The notes: generated by a model not told the origin, from the letters alone. A stretch of 64,000 nucleotides of DNA from Lepus europaeus (GCF_033115175.1 NC_084838.1:44185468-44249467), one strand, 5' to 3'; positions 46,986 to 59,611 are shown, numbered from the stretch's first letter. Translations and numbers: made by a program.

Positions 46986-49759
46986 TTAATTCTATTATGT
47001 TTATTCTCCAATTTTTATTATTTATTTTATCCTATTAAATTTTGATTTGGTTTGTTCTTGTTTTACTAGGTCCTTGAGATGCACTTTTAGATCATGTGTT
47101 TTATATCTTTCCAACTTTTTGATGTAGGCATTAATGACTATAAAATTTTAACTTTGCTTTTGCTGTATCCGATATGCTTAAACAATATGTTATGTTGTTA
47201 TTTTCATTTATTTAGTTCTTTTGTTATTTACTTATTTGTTTATTTTTTGTTTGGTTGATACACCCATTAATGGAAGTGGGGGTTGATATCCCCCATTAAT
47301 GTTGTATTGGTGCTCATGTCTCCCTTTAGATTCATTAACATTTGTTTTAAATATCTGGGTTCCCTAGCTTGAGTGCATATGCATTTACTACAGTCGCATT
47401 TTGTAAAATTGATCACTTAATCACTACAGGGCCACCTTCTTTTTCTTCTTTAGCTTTTTTGTCTTCAAGTCTATTTTATCTGATATGAGAATAGCTTCTC
47501 TTGTTCACTTTGGATTCCTATTTGCTTGGAATATTTTCTTCCACCTTTTCTCTTTCAGTCTATGTGTATCTTTTGAGGTGAAGCATGATTTTGTAGGCAG
47601 TATATAGGTGAGTTTCATTTTGCTTGTTTGTTTTATTCATTCAGCCAGCATTTATCTTTTAACTGGAGAATTTAGTTCACTATGTTCAGGGTTATTTTTG
47701 ATAAGTTGGTCCTGTAATTTTTTCTGTAAATATTCCTATTGTTTGTTCTGAATCTCCTTATTTTTTCTGTTTCTAGAAGGTTTTTTGCTTTCATATTTTG
47801 TCATGATGCTAATTTCTTTCCCTGGTTCAGAATAGAACATCCTTAAGTATGATTTGTAAGGCTGGCCATAGAGTGACCAAGTCTTTCAATTGCTTCTTGT
47901 CTTGTCTTTGTCAGTCTTTATTTCATCTTAATTTATGTATGAATAATTCACTGGGTATAGTGTTGAGGGTTTGCAGTTTCTTTTTTTTTTTTTTTTAACT
48001 ACTTGGAAAATATAGCTCCATTATATCCTAGCCTGTAGGTTTTCGGTTAGGAAATTAGCTGTCAATCAGATGGGAGATCCATTAAAGGTGATCTGCCATT
48101 TCCTCTTGCAAATTTTAGGATTTTCTGTTTCTGCTTTACTTTTGAGATTTTTACTGTAATATGTCACTCTGAGGATTTTTCTGAACACTATTTTAAGTTT
48201 TTCTAGTTTTTTTTTTTCCATTTTTGGCTGACTGAGATATTTCAAAATGTCTGACTTTTAGATCAGTTTTTTCTTTCTTCTTTTCATCAAGTTAGTTCAG
48301 TTTTTCACTGTATTTTTTATTTCACAAATTGAATATTTTATATCTAGCATTATTGTCTGATTTTTCTTCAATATCTTTGTGTCTGCAGAATCGCTCATCC
48401 ATGCCATATAGATTTTCTTGTTTCATTTAACTATTTTTCTGTGTTTTTAGGATGTTTTTATAATCATTATTTGAATTCTTTTACACATATTATGTCAATT
48501 TCCTCTACTTTACAGTTCAATATTAAAGTATTATTATTTTTTCTTTTAGACGGTAATGTTCATTTTTTTCCTTGTTCATGTTTTTCTTGTTCATGTTTCC
48601 TTAATCACATTTCTATTTCCTCTGGGGGTGTTTTTTTTTTTTTCTTTTTCTTTGTTTTTATCGAAGGCCTTATTATTGCAAATGTGCCTCTCTGGCTTGG
48701 TGGTGTTACTAATGTTTACACTAGAGTTCTTGAATATGTACTTGGTGGAGACAGGAAACTCTAGCCACTATTTGTGGGTGGAGCAAGAACCCAGAGTGAC
48801 ACATAAGTTGAAAGTGGTGGAGCCCCTTTGCTACAGTAGGTAGGGGGAGAGGATTTTGAAGTTGGCTAGTGTTTCATAATCCCAGCCCTTCTCTGTGTCA
48901 AAAGGAGTCAGTTTATTCACAGCCTAGAGTTCGCGCACAGTCCCTGTGCACTCCACCTATCAAGGAATGCACAATATACAGGACACTGACACACTCCACA
49001 GTCTGTTCCCTGATCTCTCCACAAGATCCCTCCCCACTATGTAGGGAGCTTTGTTTCCAGAACCAGACTGAATAGGTACACAAGAATCCAGGAACAACTG
49101 ATGACTCTTTCAGCTCTGTTACCTCTGTCTTGAACTCCAACAGTCAAAGCATGTAGGGAGACTGCTCTCTGCCTTAGAAACTGCCCCATCCCCATGCACA
49201 AGCTATCTGCAAGTCTGTGAGTCAGAGTTTGGCTGCAGCTACAACTCAGCAAATTGAGTCGGATGCTTTTGTTGAGAGGAGGGGAATGAAGCAAAGTGGA
49301 CTCCCTTCACACAACAAAGTAGTGTCCAGTCCCATGCCAGCTCCCTGGTTCTGACTCAAAGCAAGTGGGGATTATGAATTTCTCCCCTCGTCAAAGTTAC
49401 CATTACTGGGGGCCATGACAGCCTCTTCTCACCTTGTCCTGGGAAGATGCTGCTTCCCAGCCTGAAACTGACTATGTTGATCCTGGAGTGGCTGGGAGCA
49501 CCATATCTATCTTCTCTCCTTCATGCTTCATGGAGTATCTGTTCTGCTCTGTGCATTCTCCATTGAAAATTTATCTCAATCAGTCCTCTGGAAATGTAAT
49601 TTTCATTTGTTTTTCTGGTAATCTTTCTGCAGTTGAAGTCACTGTGGCATCTCACATTTCAGCCATCTTTAATCTCTCTGTTAAGACTTTTCTAAGGGGA
49701 GTCCTAGTACATTTGCCCAATTCTCAGCTGCAAGCACTCAGTCCTGGACATTAGCAGAG

Positions 49760-50142
49760 AATAAACAAAGGAAAGCCTCAGTCTGGTTTCAGCTATCAAT
49801 TTGATGTTCTACTCACCTGTGGGAACAGAATGTCCTACCCCAAAGATGCCTATGCTCTAATTTCTGTTATCTGTGAGTAAATTTTTTACATGTCAAAGTG
49901 GATTTAGCAGATTTACTAAAGGTTACAGACCTGAAATTAGAGCTAGCAATGTCAGCAAGCATACAGACATATACATGTTCACATTCTATTCTGAAAATTC
50001 AGTTTGTTTTTCTTTCCTACATGACTTTCTGGAGGGACAGTAGAAGTTCAGGCAGTTAGTACAGTTCTTGATTACAGATTAAAGACCCATGCTTTGAAAC
50101 ACAACCAGCAAAATTGGTCTTGCTCAGTATTTTTTATTACTG
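49760..50142. other. repeat-like, unassigned
   Basis: GTCCTACCCCAAAGATGCC..CTAATTTCTG..ATCTGTGAGTAAATT resembles a common ancient mammalian interspersed repeat ('CCAAAGATGTCCACGTCCTAATCCC'), class not decided. Otherwise nothing recognised. Confidence 0.35.
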
Positions 50143-50455
50143 TTATTTGTTTTAATCTTTATTTGAAAGGCAGAGAGAGAGAGAAAGAGAAAAATGTTTT
50201 ATCTTGTGGTTCACTTCATAATGCCTACACTGGGCATGGATGGGTCAGGCTAATGCCAGGATCCTGGGAATTCAATCTGAATCTCCTATATGTGTGGCAG
50301 AGGCCCAAATACTTGACCCATAACCTGTTGCCTCCCAGGGTGTACATTAACAGGAAGCTGGAGACAAATGTGGAGCCAGGACTCAAATCTGGGCACTCTG
50401 ATATGAGATGCAGGAATCCTAGTTTATGTCCTAGCTACTATATTAGGCCATTTCT
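50143..50455 (-). mobile_element. old C-SINE
   Basis: TTTTAATCTTTATTTGAAAGG tail, GAGAGAGAGAGAAAGAG tract, body with GTGTGGCAGAGGCCCAAATA, and degraded reversed head. Confidence 0.83.
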
Positions 50456-51068
50456 CTTCTTTGCTTCTTTAAGCCACTACACATCTCCAATGATTGTGAT
50501 GACTGAAAATGTGCCTCTCCTACAGTTTTCTAAAACATTATTTGGGAATCAGGGCTACGTTAAATGGAAACCATACAAGTAAATAATGAAAAAACTGCAT
50601 ACACAGACAGATCCTAGATTAAATTTAAAAAACCATAATCTAAATAGTGAAATAAAGTCAACATAAATATATATAATAAAATTTCACAATTATTTGAAAA
50701 ACATTACCAACACAAATTTATATTCTCTATAAATGATAGCCTTCATTCTAGTTTATGGATAAGAGTGTTATATTACTTAATCTGAGATGCACTGCTTTAA
50801 TGTTAATCATCTCACAATGTCACAAAGTTGCCCATCTCAGGAGCTGCAAATATTCTTTCTAAATAGCCCAAAATGTCTGAATCTTTGGAATGTTTTCATT
50901 TGTCCAGAATGTGTTGAAACAAATGAATTTGATAATGTGTCTTCAGTTAGTCATTTACTTCTATCTTCACATACTCAGGTCTTTATATGTCCATTATACA
51001 GCCTCTGAAAGCAGTTGAGTTGCTATCTTTGCAATTTCAAATCATACAACACATTTATAATGTTGTTA
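50456..51068. other. unassigned DNA
   Basis: No feature recognised in about 600 bp. Confidence 0.5.
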
Positions 51069-51069
51069 C

Positions 51070-51165
51070 TTCCCTCTTCATAAAATTATTATAAAGATTA
51101 ATATTGTGTATGTTAAGAACACATAGTAAGTGTTGGTTGCTTTATATAGTTTATTATGATTATTG
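51070..51165 (+). mobile_element. MIR fragment, sense
   Basis: TTCATAAAATTATTATAAAGAT, TTAAGAACACATAGTAAGTG: matches the sense MIR segment before its 3' end. Short and diverged. Confidence 0.5.
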
Positions 51166-51180
51166 TCTCAACATAAATGT

Positions 51181-51546
51181 CTCCTGCTACCTTTATTTTT
51201 AAAGATTTATTTTATTTATTTGAAACACAGAGTCACAGAGAGAGGTAGAGCCAGAGAGGGAGAGAGAGAGAGATCTTCCATCCACTGGTTCACTCCCCAA
51301 ATGGCTACAACGGCCAGAGCTGAGCTGATCTGAAGCCAGGAGCCAAGAGCCTCTTCTGAGTCTCCCATGCAGGTGCAGGGGCCCAAGGACTTGGGCCATC
51401 TTCCACTGCTTTCCCAGGCCACAGCAGAGAGCTGGATCGGAAGTGGAGCAGCCAGGACCTGAACCAGCGCCTACATGGGATGCCGGTACTGCAGGCCAAG
51501 GATCCAGCCCTCTCTGCCACAGCACTGGCCCCTCCTGCTACCTTTT
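51181..51546 (-). mobile_element. C-SINE with target-site duplication
   Basis: CTCCTGCTACCTTT at 51,181-51,194 and 51,532-51,545 flanks a reversed full-length copy (TTTTAAAGATTTATTTTATT tail; CCACAGCACTGGCCC head). Confidence 0.96.
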
Positions 51547-52560
51547 AAAAATCATCTTTGATTAATTGGCAAATAAAAATTGGGAATTATTTTGAATGTA
51601 GTCATACATTGCTTGAATAATTCTGAATTATTTTTTCTAAATTTTAATGATGTGGAATTATCTTTCTGTTTGGATATTTTCACAACAAATTTAAAACATG
51701 TTTTTTAAGTCACCAGATTTATATGATGTTCCATTATAAGCATTACTTTTCCTGTTCCCTTGAATCACTTGGAAATACTACCAAGATGGTGACTTGGTAA
51801 TGCCTGTCAGTTTGTGGTATCAATATGACCATTTGGTGGTATCTTTTATTTAGCAATTCTAGCAGATATTTACAGTGATATTCACTTGATATAAAAATTA
51901 TATCACTACTACAATTTGCCATCATGCTTTTATGAGACCCCATATTTGGTAACAAATTTAACCGATTTTCTGTGCTGTTTTCTTTGGACTCTGTGTTTCC
52001 TTTTTGAGTACTGTTACATGCTCTCAGAAAATGAGCCAGGTCTTTCTGAAATTCAGCCATTTCACTAATGCAACCATCTTCTTGCTTTCTCTGGTAATGA
52101 TTTTCTTCCAAATCTTCTATTCAGTCTTCAAAAAGCTCATAACTATTTTTGCACCTCTTTTCCATACATGTCCTTACAACTTCTATAAGAATTATCATGT
52201 AAATAGTAGGGTTTATTTGTTTCAGTGTTTTGTGTTACAATTTCATGTCTTTCTTTTTAGGTCATGTTATTTTTCAGGTGTGAGAAACTATGAATTGGTT
52301 TTTGCTGGTCATATTTCTCCTGGTTCCTTCTTCCTAGGATGAAAGTTTTCATTTCCTCCAGTTAGTTTGGCAGATTATCAATGCGGGGTTTTACAGACAT
52401 TAATTATTTTAGACAGATTTTGTAATTATTATTATGAGGCTTTATTGGCAATTGGTTGCTTTTACCCTTCATTAACCTTGCTTTTACATGGAACTGTTCT
52501 TACACTCTTGCCTCAGAAGTATTTGCATTTTCAAATAAGTACTAGTTCCTCATTATTTAA
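51547..52560. other. unassigned DNA with a 122-codon open frame
   Basis: About 1 kb with no recognised repeat. The open frame at 51,743-52,111 (minus) is Lys/Glu/Ser-rich with no domain I recognise. Nothing supports it as a gene (no neighbouring exon-like signals, no promoter). Confidence 0.4.
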
Positions 52561-52619
52561 GTAAATCTTCTTAGCAGAATCCTTCAATCCAGTTGTGTTT
52601 TCCTAAACTGGAAATATTG

Positions 52620-53905
52620 ATGGAGCTCTGGAGATCATAGAACCAACCTATTATCATTCACTTCAAACTATTTCACCAAATTCTCTGTCCACCATTAAAA
52701 AAATTTTGTCTGGTAGAGCCATCACATGCAGAACATAGAAATACCACTGTTCCTCAGGAATATAGACAAAGGCTATAAACAGTAATCAGCCTCAAGATGT
52801 CAAGTTCACTCATACATATGACATTTGTGCTCTATATATTAGGTCATATATCAGAGAAAGCTTATGATACTTGTCTTTTTGGGATTTTCTTTATTTCACT
52901 AAGTATAATTGTCTCCAATTGCATCCAGCTTGTTGCAGAAGTCAGGATTTCATTCTTTTTTATGGCTGAATAGTATTCCAATGTTTATATATACCATATT
53001 TTCATTATCCAGTCATCTAATGATGGACATATGGGTTGATTCCATATCTCAGCTACTGTGAATTAATTTACTATTGTCATAGTGATACAGTTATCTCCTT
53101 CATACATTGATTTCATATCCTATGAGAATACTCCTAAGAGCAGTATGGCTGGGTTTTAAACTTCTGAGGAATCTCTATACTGTCTCCCATAATGGTTATA
53201 GTAGCTTACCAACTATAACATTCCTACCAACTGGGTATTTGGGTATTTTGTTCTTATATCCTCACCATCACTTGTAATTTTTGTGTTTTTTGGATGATAG
53301 ATATTCTAATTGGGATGAGGTGCAACTTCATTATTTTTATTTGCATTTCCCTGTTAGCTAGTTATCCTGAGCATCTTCTCACATGTCTATTTGCCAAATG
53401 TATTCCATCCTTTGAAATATGCTGGTTCATAGCCTTAGCCTTTCCATTTCTTACCTGAAGTGCTTGTTTGTTGTTGAGTTTGTTGAGCTCCTTATATATT
53501 CTGGATATTAATTCTTTATCACATGTATAGTTTGTAAGTATTTTCTCCCATTCTCTTGGTTACCTCTTTACCTTATTGAATATTTCCTTTGCTGTATAGA
53601 AGTTTCTTAGCTTGAAGTAATCTTTTTTCTAATTTTGTTTTCATTGTCTGTGTTTCTGTGGTCTTTGCTAAAATATCTTTTCCTATGCTAATGTCTTGCA
53701 GTGCCATGGTTTTGTTTGTGTATACAAATTCTATTGATTTTTGTGTGTTGATTTTATATCATGCAACTTTGCCAAACTCTGATGAATTCCAATAATTCTT
53801 AGCAGAATCTTTCAGTTCCCCTATATATAGGATCATATAAGATGCAAACAGGGATAATTTGACTTCTTCCTTTTCCTTTGTATCCTTTGAGATCTTTTGT
53901 TTGAT
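52620..53905 (-). mobile_element. old L1, antisense: 3'UTR and ORF2 C-terminal half
   Basis: TTTTTATGGCTGAATAGTATTC, TTTTCATTATCCAGTCATC, CCTACCAACTGGGTATTT, TTTATTTGCATTTCCCTG, CTCCTTATATATTCTGGATA and a final CAAACAGGGATAATTTGACTTC are the reversed L1 ORF2 3' landmarks. The RT FADDMIL block is at 53,829-53,850 and reads FASYMIL, so both Asp codons are lost. The left limit in the 3'UTR is uncertain. Confidence 0.85.
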
Positions 53906-55035
53906 TATTGATATTTATGATTGCATGTATATTCAGTATGAAATAATTCAAATTCATTTAGCAAAAACTTTATGTTTAAACTTTTCTTGTATACTTTAAG
54001 CCAAAATCATGTTTCTGAAAATTGTTAAATCATAGAATATAATAATTTATCAAGGCTTCTGATAGATAGTGAGCTTAATTCCAAAGTAAAAAAATTCCAA
54101 AGACATTATACCCAAAACTAAGTTATTGCTGAGTGACAGTTTCATTTGTATTTCTCATGATAACAAATGGACATGGTATAATATTGGGGGCCTAAGTAGT
54201 TAAACCTCACTTATTGTTTCTGTTAAGAGTATCATCTTCAATTTTGTGATTGCCATAGACTAGTTAACTGGACAGTCTGTGCAGTCAATTTGGAAGCATA
54301 TGCATACTCATTTGAGGTGAAATTATCATTTCAAAGAACCACACTTTTATGGCCAAAATCTGAGATTTATATAGCACACATTTTGTTTCTGGGTTGGTCT
54401 ATATACTACAGCAAAGGGCCAATATTATCATTTTGTTTATTTTCAAATTCAGATCACTTTCTCTGTTTACATTTACCATCAGTATGTTCTGATACATATG
54501 TCTATTTTCTTGTTAGATGTTAGATGATGTATGATGTCTAATAGATGATAAATTTTGATTGAAGTGTCTATAACATCATTTCTCTGATCAGTAGATATAG
54601 ATGAATTTATTTAGATGTTTAATGTTTTTAATGAGATAAAAAGCATATTCAAGTTTATTTAAAATATTAAATTTCATAAATATGTGTTATTATTCTGGGT
54701 ATTAGTTTCATGAAAATACTTATCTATAAGCATATAAAATTGCTATAAGCGCGATACATTCCAAAATAGCAATATCATCCCACATGTTGTTAGCTTTCTA
54801 ATTACAATACATAAAATAAACTTATAATATATGCTTCAATTTGGCAATCAACATTTTAGACAAAAAGGAGTAGAAATTGTTATTTTTTCAGACAGTTGAG
54901 ATCCACATATAAAATGTCAGTGTAGATATCTCTGATCAAATATACAGTGTAAATATTATCGTTAGGATTTTTCATTACCATCCTACGTGAAACAGTGATT
55001 CCTAAAGCTACACTCTATTCTCCTTTATGCTTTCT
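53906..55035. other. unassigned AT-rich DNA
   Basis: About 1.1 kb without a recognised feature. Confidence 0.5.
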
Positions 55036-55122
55036 ATTTCCTCTATAATTATAGCTAATACATATTATATTATAAGCATCCTATAATGTCCTATTATGAT
55101 TTACATATATTAATTTAATATA

Positions 55123-55445
55123 GGGGCTGGCGCTGTGGTACCGTGGGTTAAAGCCCTGGCCTGAAGTGCCTGCATCCCATATGGGTGCTGGTTCTAGTCC
55201 TGGCTACTCCTCTTCCGATTCAGGTCTCTGCTATGGCCTGAGAAAGCAGTGGAAGACGGCCCAAGTCCTTGGGCCCATGCACCCATGTGGGAGACCCAGA
55301 AGAAGCTCCTGGCTTCTGGCTTCAGATCGGCGCAGCTCTGGCCACTGCGGCCATCTGGGGAGTGAATCAGAGAATGGAAGACCTCTCTCTCTGTCTCTTC
55401 CTCTGTAACTCTGTCTTTCAAATAAATCTTTAAAAAATATTTAAT
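55123..55445 (+). mobile_element. C-SINE inserted in MIR
   Basis: Full-length plus copy: GGGGCTGGCGCTGTGGTACC head, GGTTCTAGTCCTGGC, CTTTCAAATAAATCTTTAAA tail. A short ATTTAATA repeat at both sides fits a target-site duplication. Confidence 0.93.
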
Positions 55446-55459
55446 ACAAAAGCATTGAG

Positions 55460-55841
55460 AAAGATAATATTATTTCTTTTCTTTTTTTTTTTTTTTTTTT
55501 TTTTGACAGGCAGAGTTAAACAGTGAGAGAGAGAGACAGAGAGAAAGGTCTTCCTTTTTCCATTGGTTCACCCCCCAAATGGCTGCTACAGCCGGTGCAC
55601 ATGCCGATCTGAAGCCAGGAGCAAGGTGCTTCTCCTGGTCTCCCATAGGGGTGCAAGGCCCAAGCACTTGGGTCATCCTCCACTGCACTCCCGGGCCACA
55701 GCAGAGAGCTGGACTGGAAGAGGAGCAACAGGGACAGAATCCGGCACCCCAGCCGGGACTAGAACCCAGAGTAACGGCGCTGCAGGCAGAGGATTAGCCT
55801 AGTGAGCTGCGGCGCTGGCCAAAAAAGATAATATTATTTCT
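55460..55841 (-). mobile_element. C-SINE inserted in MIR, 18-bp target-site duplication
   Basis: AAAGATAATATTATTTCT is identical at 55,460-55,477 and 55,824-55,841. The element is reversed, full-length and of the younger type, with a tail of over 20 T. Confidence 0.97.
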
Positions 55842-56039
55842 GTGACATAGAAACAGAGAAACAGAGACATATTGAAGCTTAGTAATTTGTCCAGTGTCAT
55901 ACCGTGTGAGGTAGAAATGTGTTTGAAAAGAATTCAAAGTTTGGCAGTCTATGCTTGAAAAAACTGCAGAAAATGTTTTTCTATTGTTTATACAACTTAT
56001 TTCCACTTGCCATATTATATATTTGTTTGTGTTTATCTG

Positions 56040-56162
56040 TTCATTTCTTTCTCAATCTCTAACAAGATATAAGCTCTATATGAGTAAATTTTGTTAAAAC
56101 CACTGATATCACTGAATAGAATACTGTCTTCCACATAGTAGGCCTGCAAATATTTTTATTTA
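56040..56162 (+). mobile_element. L2 3' end fragment, sense
   Basis: CTAACAAGATATAAGCTCTAT, CTTCCACATAGTAGGCCTGC, AAATATTTTTATTTA: the terminal L2 block '..TAAGCTCC..CACATAGTAGGTGCTCAATAAATATTTG'. Confidence 0.5.
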
Positions 56163-56695
56163 TATCAGATAAATTAATGTACCATTAGAAAGTTTACATT
56201 TACATTATTTTCACACATATACACTTTAATAACATCATGTGGTAATTTCAGAGATCATAATTCTTTTCCTTGGACCCATGTGAAGCAAAATATAAATTCA
56301 TAATCATCCCATAAATAACATAAAATTGAAAAAAATCATCAACTGGAAAACCCAAATCTGGCATAAAAAACAGAATCCATTTTGAATGTAGTAGAAAAAA
56401 GTACACACACCAAAATAAAACAAGAAAGTTTATAAGTGGGTTTATGAGAAGATGTCTGAAATACTCCTAATACCACTGGAGTTTAGACTTCAGAGTCTTG
56501 CAGATTTTAGCATAAACAAAGGAATGCAAAGAGGTTCAGAATAAAATATATTTTTTAAAATTTTATCCATTATGTTTCTTTTGTTATTAAGATTTTAATA
56601 TGAATAATACAAAACTTTATTTCACATGCAAAATTAATCACTTATTATAGATTATTGAGAGTAAAGACTGCTTGCAAGTTCACTTGAAAAAGAAG
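56163..56695. other. unassigned AT-rich DNA
   Basis: No feature recognised. Confidence 0.5.
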
Positions 56696-56699
56696 CCAT

Positions 56700-57035
56700 T
56701 TTAAAATTTTAGCTAGCAGTAGCTGTTGAGTATAGCTGTTAAGACAGTGCTTGAGATGTCCATATCCAATATTGAATGCCCAGCTCTGCTTCTGATTCCA
56801 GCTTCCTGCTAATGCACATGCTGGGAGGCCGAAGGTGATTGCTCAGGTCATTTGGTCTCTACAGTGCATATGGGAGGCCTGGATGGAGTTCCTGACTCCT
56901 GGCGGCAACCTGGCCCTGCCCTGCCAATATGTACACTTGGGGAGTAAATAGTGTATGGGAGAATAATATTCTCTCTCTTTATCTCTCTCTCCTCTGGTCT
57001 TCCTCTCTTTCAAATAGATTAAATGAGTAAATTAG
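56700..57035 (+). mobile_element. old C-SINE
   Basis: GTTAAGACAGTGCTTGAGATG head region, GCTTCCTGCTAATGCACATG body, CTCTCTTTATCTCTCTCTCC tract and CAAATAGATTAAATGAG tail. Diverged. Confidence 0.82.
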
Positions 57036-58045
57036 AATTAAAATAAAATTGGGCTATCTGCTTCATTGTCTCCATAACCATTTTTGTATAATGTTTCACA
57101 GATTTACATTGGTAAAGTGACAGCTGAGGATATACAAAAAGAGATTTTTATATTCTGGTTCTTAGAAGAGTTGAGCCAGCAGAAATTCTGGGACCTGTGT
57201 CAATGGGCTCCTTTACAAATGCAGACCTGATCATCATTGGTATTTTCTGGGATTCTGAGGGTACAGGAGGCTGAGACGTAATGCCTGAGTGGAACAAAGG
57301 GGTGGAGAGCAGTCATACTCAGAGTTGCCATTGTTCCTAACCCAGAAGCAGGTCAGATTTCATACAGTCTCTCTAATGACATCCTACATACTATTGTTGG
57401 TCACAGACCGATTCCTCTCATTATGTAATTATAGAGGAAAAAATTTTCTGAGCAACACAACAAATTGATGTACTTTTTTTTAAATGAGAATGTCTTTCAG
57501 GTCGTTTCTGCTTTTGAAGTTGGTTGTCACCTAAAAGAGCATGGAACCTGCTAATGCACATGAGTACATGATATAGCTTAGTGAGGGAGCAGGAAGAGAA
57601 GGAACTACAAATTAATACTTGAGATCTTGAGGAATTAGTGCATTCTCAAAATAAGTTTTTCTGCCATACATAATTCTGTATTTAAGATAAAGATATCAGA
57701 GATTGCTTTTACAAACTTGTGTAAATTTATCTAATGACTTACTTCTCATGAACTGGTAAAGAAGACATTATGAGCCCATCCTTTTAATTTATGCTTTGGG
57801 TTATTTTGGAAAACAAAATTTTTGACATCATCCATATTAAAGGTTTTCAAAATCTGATTAAGTAATTACTGGATTGTAGCTCTTCTCATTTTCCAGCAAG
57901 CTGTCTCTAGATATTTCTTTAGAATTTGTACAGTCTTATATTTCTTTTGGAAACAGATATTATTAAGTCAGCCCCACCTGCTCCATAATCTCACCAAACT
58001 TAATAATGCATTCTTTTAACAGTTTGGCCATTGTAATACTTTAAA
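57036..58045. other. unassigned DNA
   Basis: About 1 kb without a recognised feature. Confidence 0.5.
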
Positions 58046-58330
58046 TTGGGGCCCAGTGCTGTGGGTAAAGCCTTCAGTGCCGGAATCCCTTATGGGCACC
58101 AGTTCGAGTCTTGGCTGCTCCATTTCCAATCCAGCTCTCTGCTATGGCCTGGGAAAGCATTAGAAGATTACCCAAGCCCTTGGGTCTTACAACCCTGTGG
58201 GAGACCTGGAAGAAGCTCCAGGCCCCTGGCCTCGGATTGGCCCAGCTCAGCTCCAGGCTTTGCAGCCAACAGATGGAAGACACCTCTCTTTGCCTCTGCC
58301 TCTTTGTAACTCTCTGTCTTACCTATATTT
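58046..58330 (+). mobile_element. C-SINE with small internal deletions
   Basis: GGGGCCCAGTGCTGTGGGTA head (A-box region shortened), CAGTTCGAGTCTTGGC B-box-like segment, and a tail cut after CTCTCTGTCTTACC. Confidence 0.88.
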
Positions 58331-58595
58331 AATATTCCAATCAATGAACATTTGGTTCTAATTTATTTATTTTCAACAGTGTGTTATAATTTTTTTAACC
58401 CAAATGTTAATTTGAAAATACAGGTTAGCCTTCTTGGAAGTACTTGTGTTGACAAATGTTATTGAAGTCTACAGAGAAAAGTTTTGTTAAAAAAAGAACG
58501 TAAAAACAATTGGTTATCTTAAATCGAGACAAACATAAGAAGTTTGGGAAAATTGAAGGCTGCCATTGGAAATGGACTGCTTAACCAACAATCAG

Positions 58596-58950
58596 AAGTA
58601 GTTATCAGGGCTGGCACTGTGGCGTAGCTGGTAAAACCGTCATCTACAGTGTTGGCCTCCTATATGGGCGCTGGTTCGAGTCCTGGTTTTTCCACTTCCA
58701 ATCCAGCTCTTGGGTATGACCTGGGAATGCAGAAGAAGATAACTCAAGTCCTGGGGCCTCTGTACCCACTTGGGGGACTGGGAAGAAGTTCCTGGCTCCT
58801 AGCTTCTGATCAGCACAACTCAGGCCATTGCGGCCATCTGGGGAGTGAACCAGCAGATGAAGACCTCTCTCTTTTTCTCTCTCTGCCTCTGCTTCTCTGT
58901 AACTCTGACTTTCAAATAAATAAATAAAATTTTTTAAAAAGTAGTTATCA
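58596..58950 (+). mobile_element. C-SINE with target-site duplication
   Basis: AAGTAGTTATCA at 58,596-58,607 and 58,939-58,950 flanks a full-length copy (GGGCTGGCACTGTGGCGTAG head, GGTTCGAGTCCTGG B box, AAATAAATAAATAAAATTTT tail). Confidence 0.97.
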
Positions 58951-59531
58951 TAGACTGTTCAATATATTGAGTAAGGAAATGTCATAAACTTGGGGATTTG
59001 GGTGGGAGGTAATTTGAAGAGGAGAAGCTTGTTGAAAAGCAAGAAGAATCATGTAAAGGTGATTATAGAAGTCTATGGTTATAAGGAAGCGCACTATGTG
59101 AATAACAAAGGCAACACTGAAAGTTATGAAGAAGAAAGAGGATATAGCAAAGAACAATAACGATACTGAGGATAGGATGTAGGCAAGTGACTCCCAAGGG
59201 ATTTTATTCTGAATTGCAACCTTATGATGACATATGGGAAACTATTTTGTACATGCACTATCTTGTGTTGACTCTTGGGAGTTAACCTTTGTTATAGATA
59301 TCTAAAAACAGAGATATTCCATTCATACCAGTTTTTGTATATTTCTAACTTGTAAAACATGAAACCATTGTTGGATTCCATGGAATTTAGCAGCAATGTT
59401 AATGGTAAGAAGGATGATGTACGTACCTACCCAGCAAGTTTTTAGTTTTCTGGTATGTTGAATTCAGCAAGCTAAGTCTTCATTTTCTTGCTGTGGAGTG
59501 ATTTGTATGGAAGAGTGTGAGAAAGATCATC

Positions 59532-59611
59532 ACCTAAATACAGATTTTTTTTTTTTTGACAGGCAGAGTGGATAGTGAGAGAGAGAGACAGAGAGAAACC
59601 TAAATACAGAT
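59532..59611 (-). mobile_element. C-SINE insertion reduced to about 50 bp of its 3' end
   Basis: ACCTAAATACAGAT is identical at 59,532-59,545 and 59,598-59,611. Between them is only the reversed SINE tail: a T-run, GACAGGCAGAGTGG and ATAGTGAGAGAGAGAGACAG. The intact duplication shows the element was inserted this short. Confidence 0.95.

Larger units (their letters stand above)
43795..49750 (-). mobile_element. long old L1, antisense, from ORF2 end to 5'UTR-like region
   Basis: Reading right to left this is an L1. A GC-richer 5' region (about 48,650-49,750) comes first. An ORF1 C-terminal stretch (about 47,850-48,020) corresponds to the 'YPAKLSF..' block. The ORF2 endonuclease part (about 46,980-47,560) follows, then the reverse transcriptase part (about 44,200-46,300) and ORF2 end (43,800-44,150). 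The RT motif FADDMIL reads FTEDMIL at 45,071-45,092, so one catalytic Asp is lost. An internal deletion is apparent near 44,150. Three later insertions interrupt it: 44,604-44,945, 45,442-45,836 and 46,329-46,985. No frame remains open. It is not a gene. Confidence 0.85.
55036..55945 (-). mobile_element. MIR SINE, antisense, interrupted by two C-SINEs
   Basis: Pieces 55,036-55,122, 55,438-55,477 and 55,842-55,945 read together as a reversed MIR: ATAAGCATCCTATAATGTC.., then AGAAACAGAGACATATTGAA and TTAGTAATTTGTCCAGTGTC, the last resembling the conserved MIR core 'AAGTAACTTGCCCAAGGTC'. The intervening C-SINEs account for the gaps. Confidence 0.55.

Noticed and set aside
50094-50582. 162-codon plus-strand open frame
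   Set aside because: Most of it overlaps an antisense old C-SINE.
51743-52111. 122-codon minus-strand open frame in otherwise unassigned DNA
   Set aside because: Hydrophilic, but without a recognisable domain, promoter or splice context. At this length it can occur by chance in 64 kb. A protein search against lagomorph proteomes would decide.
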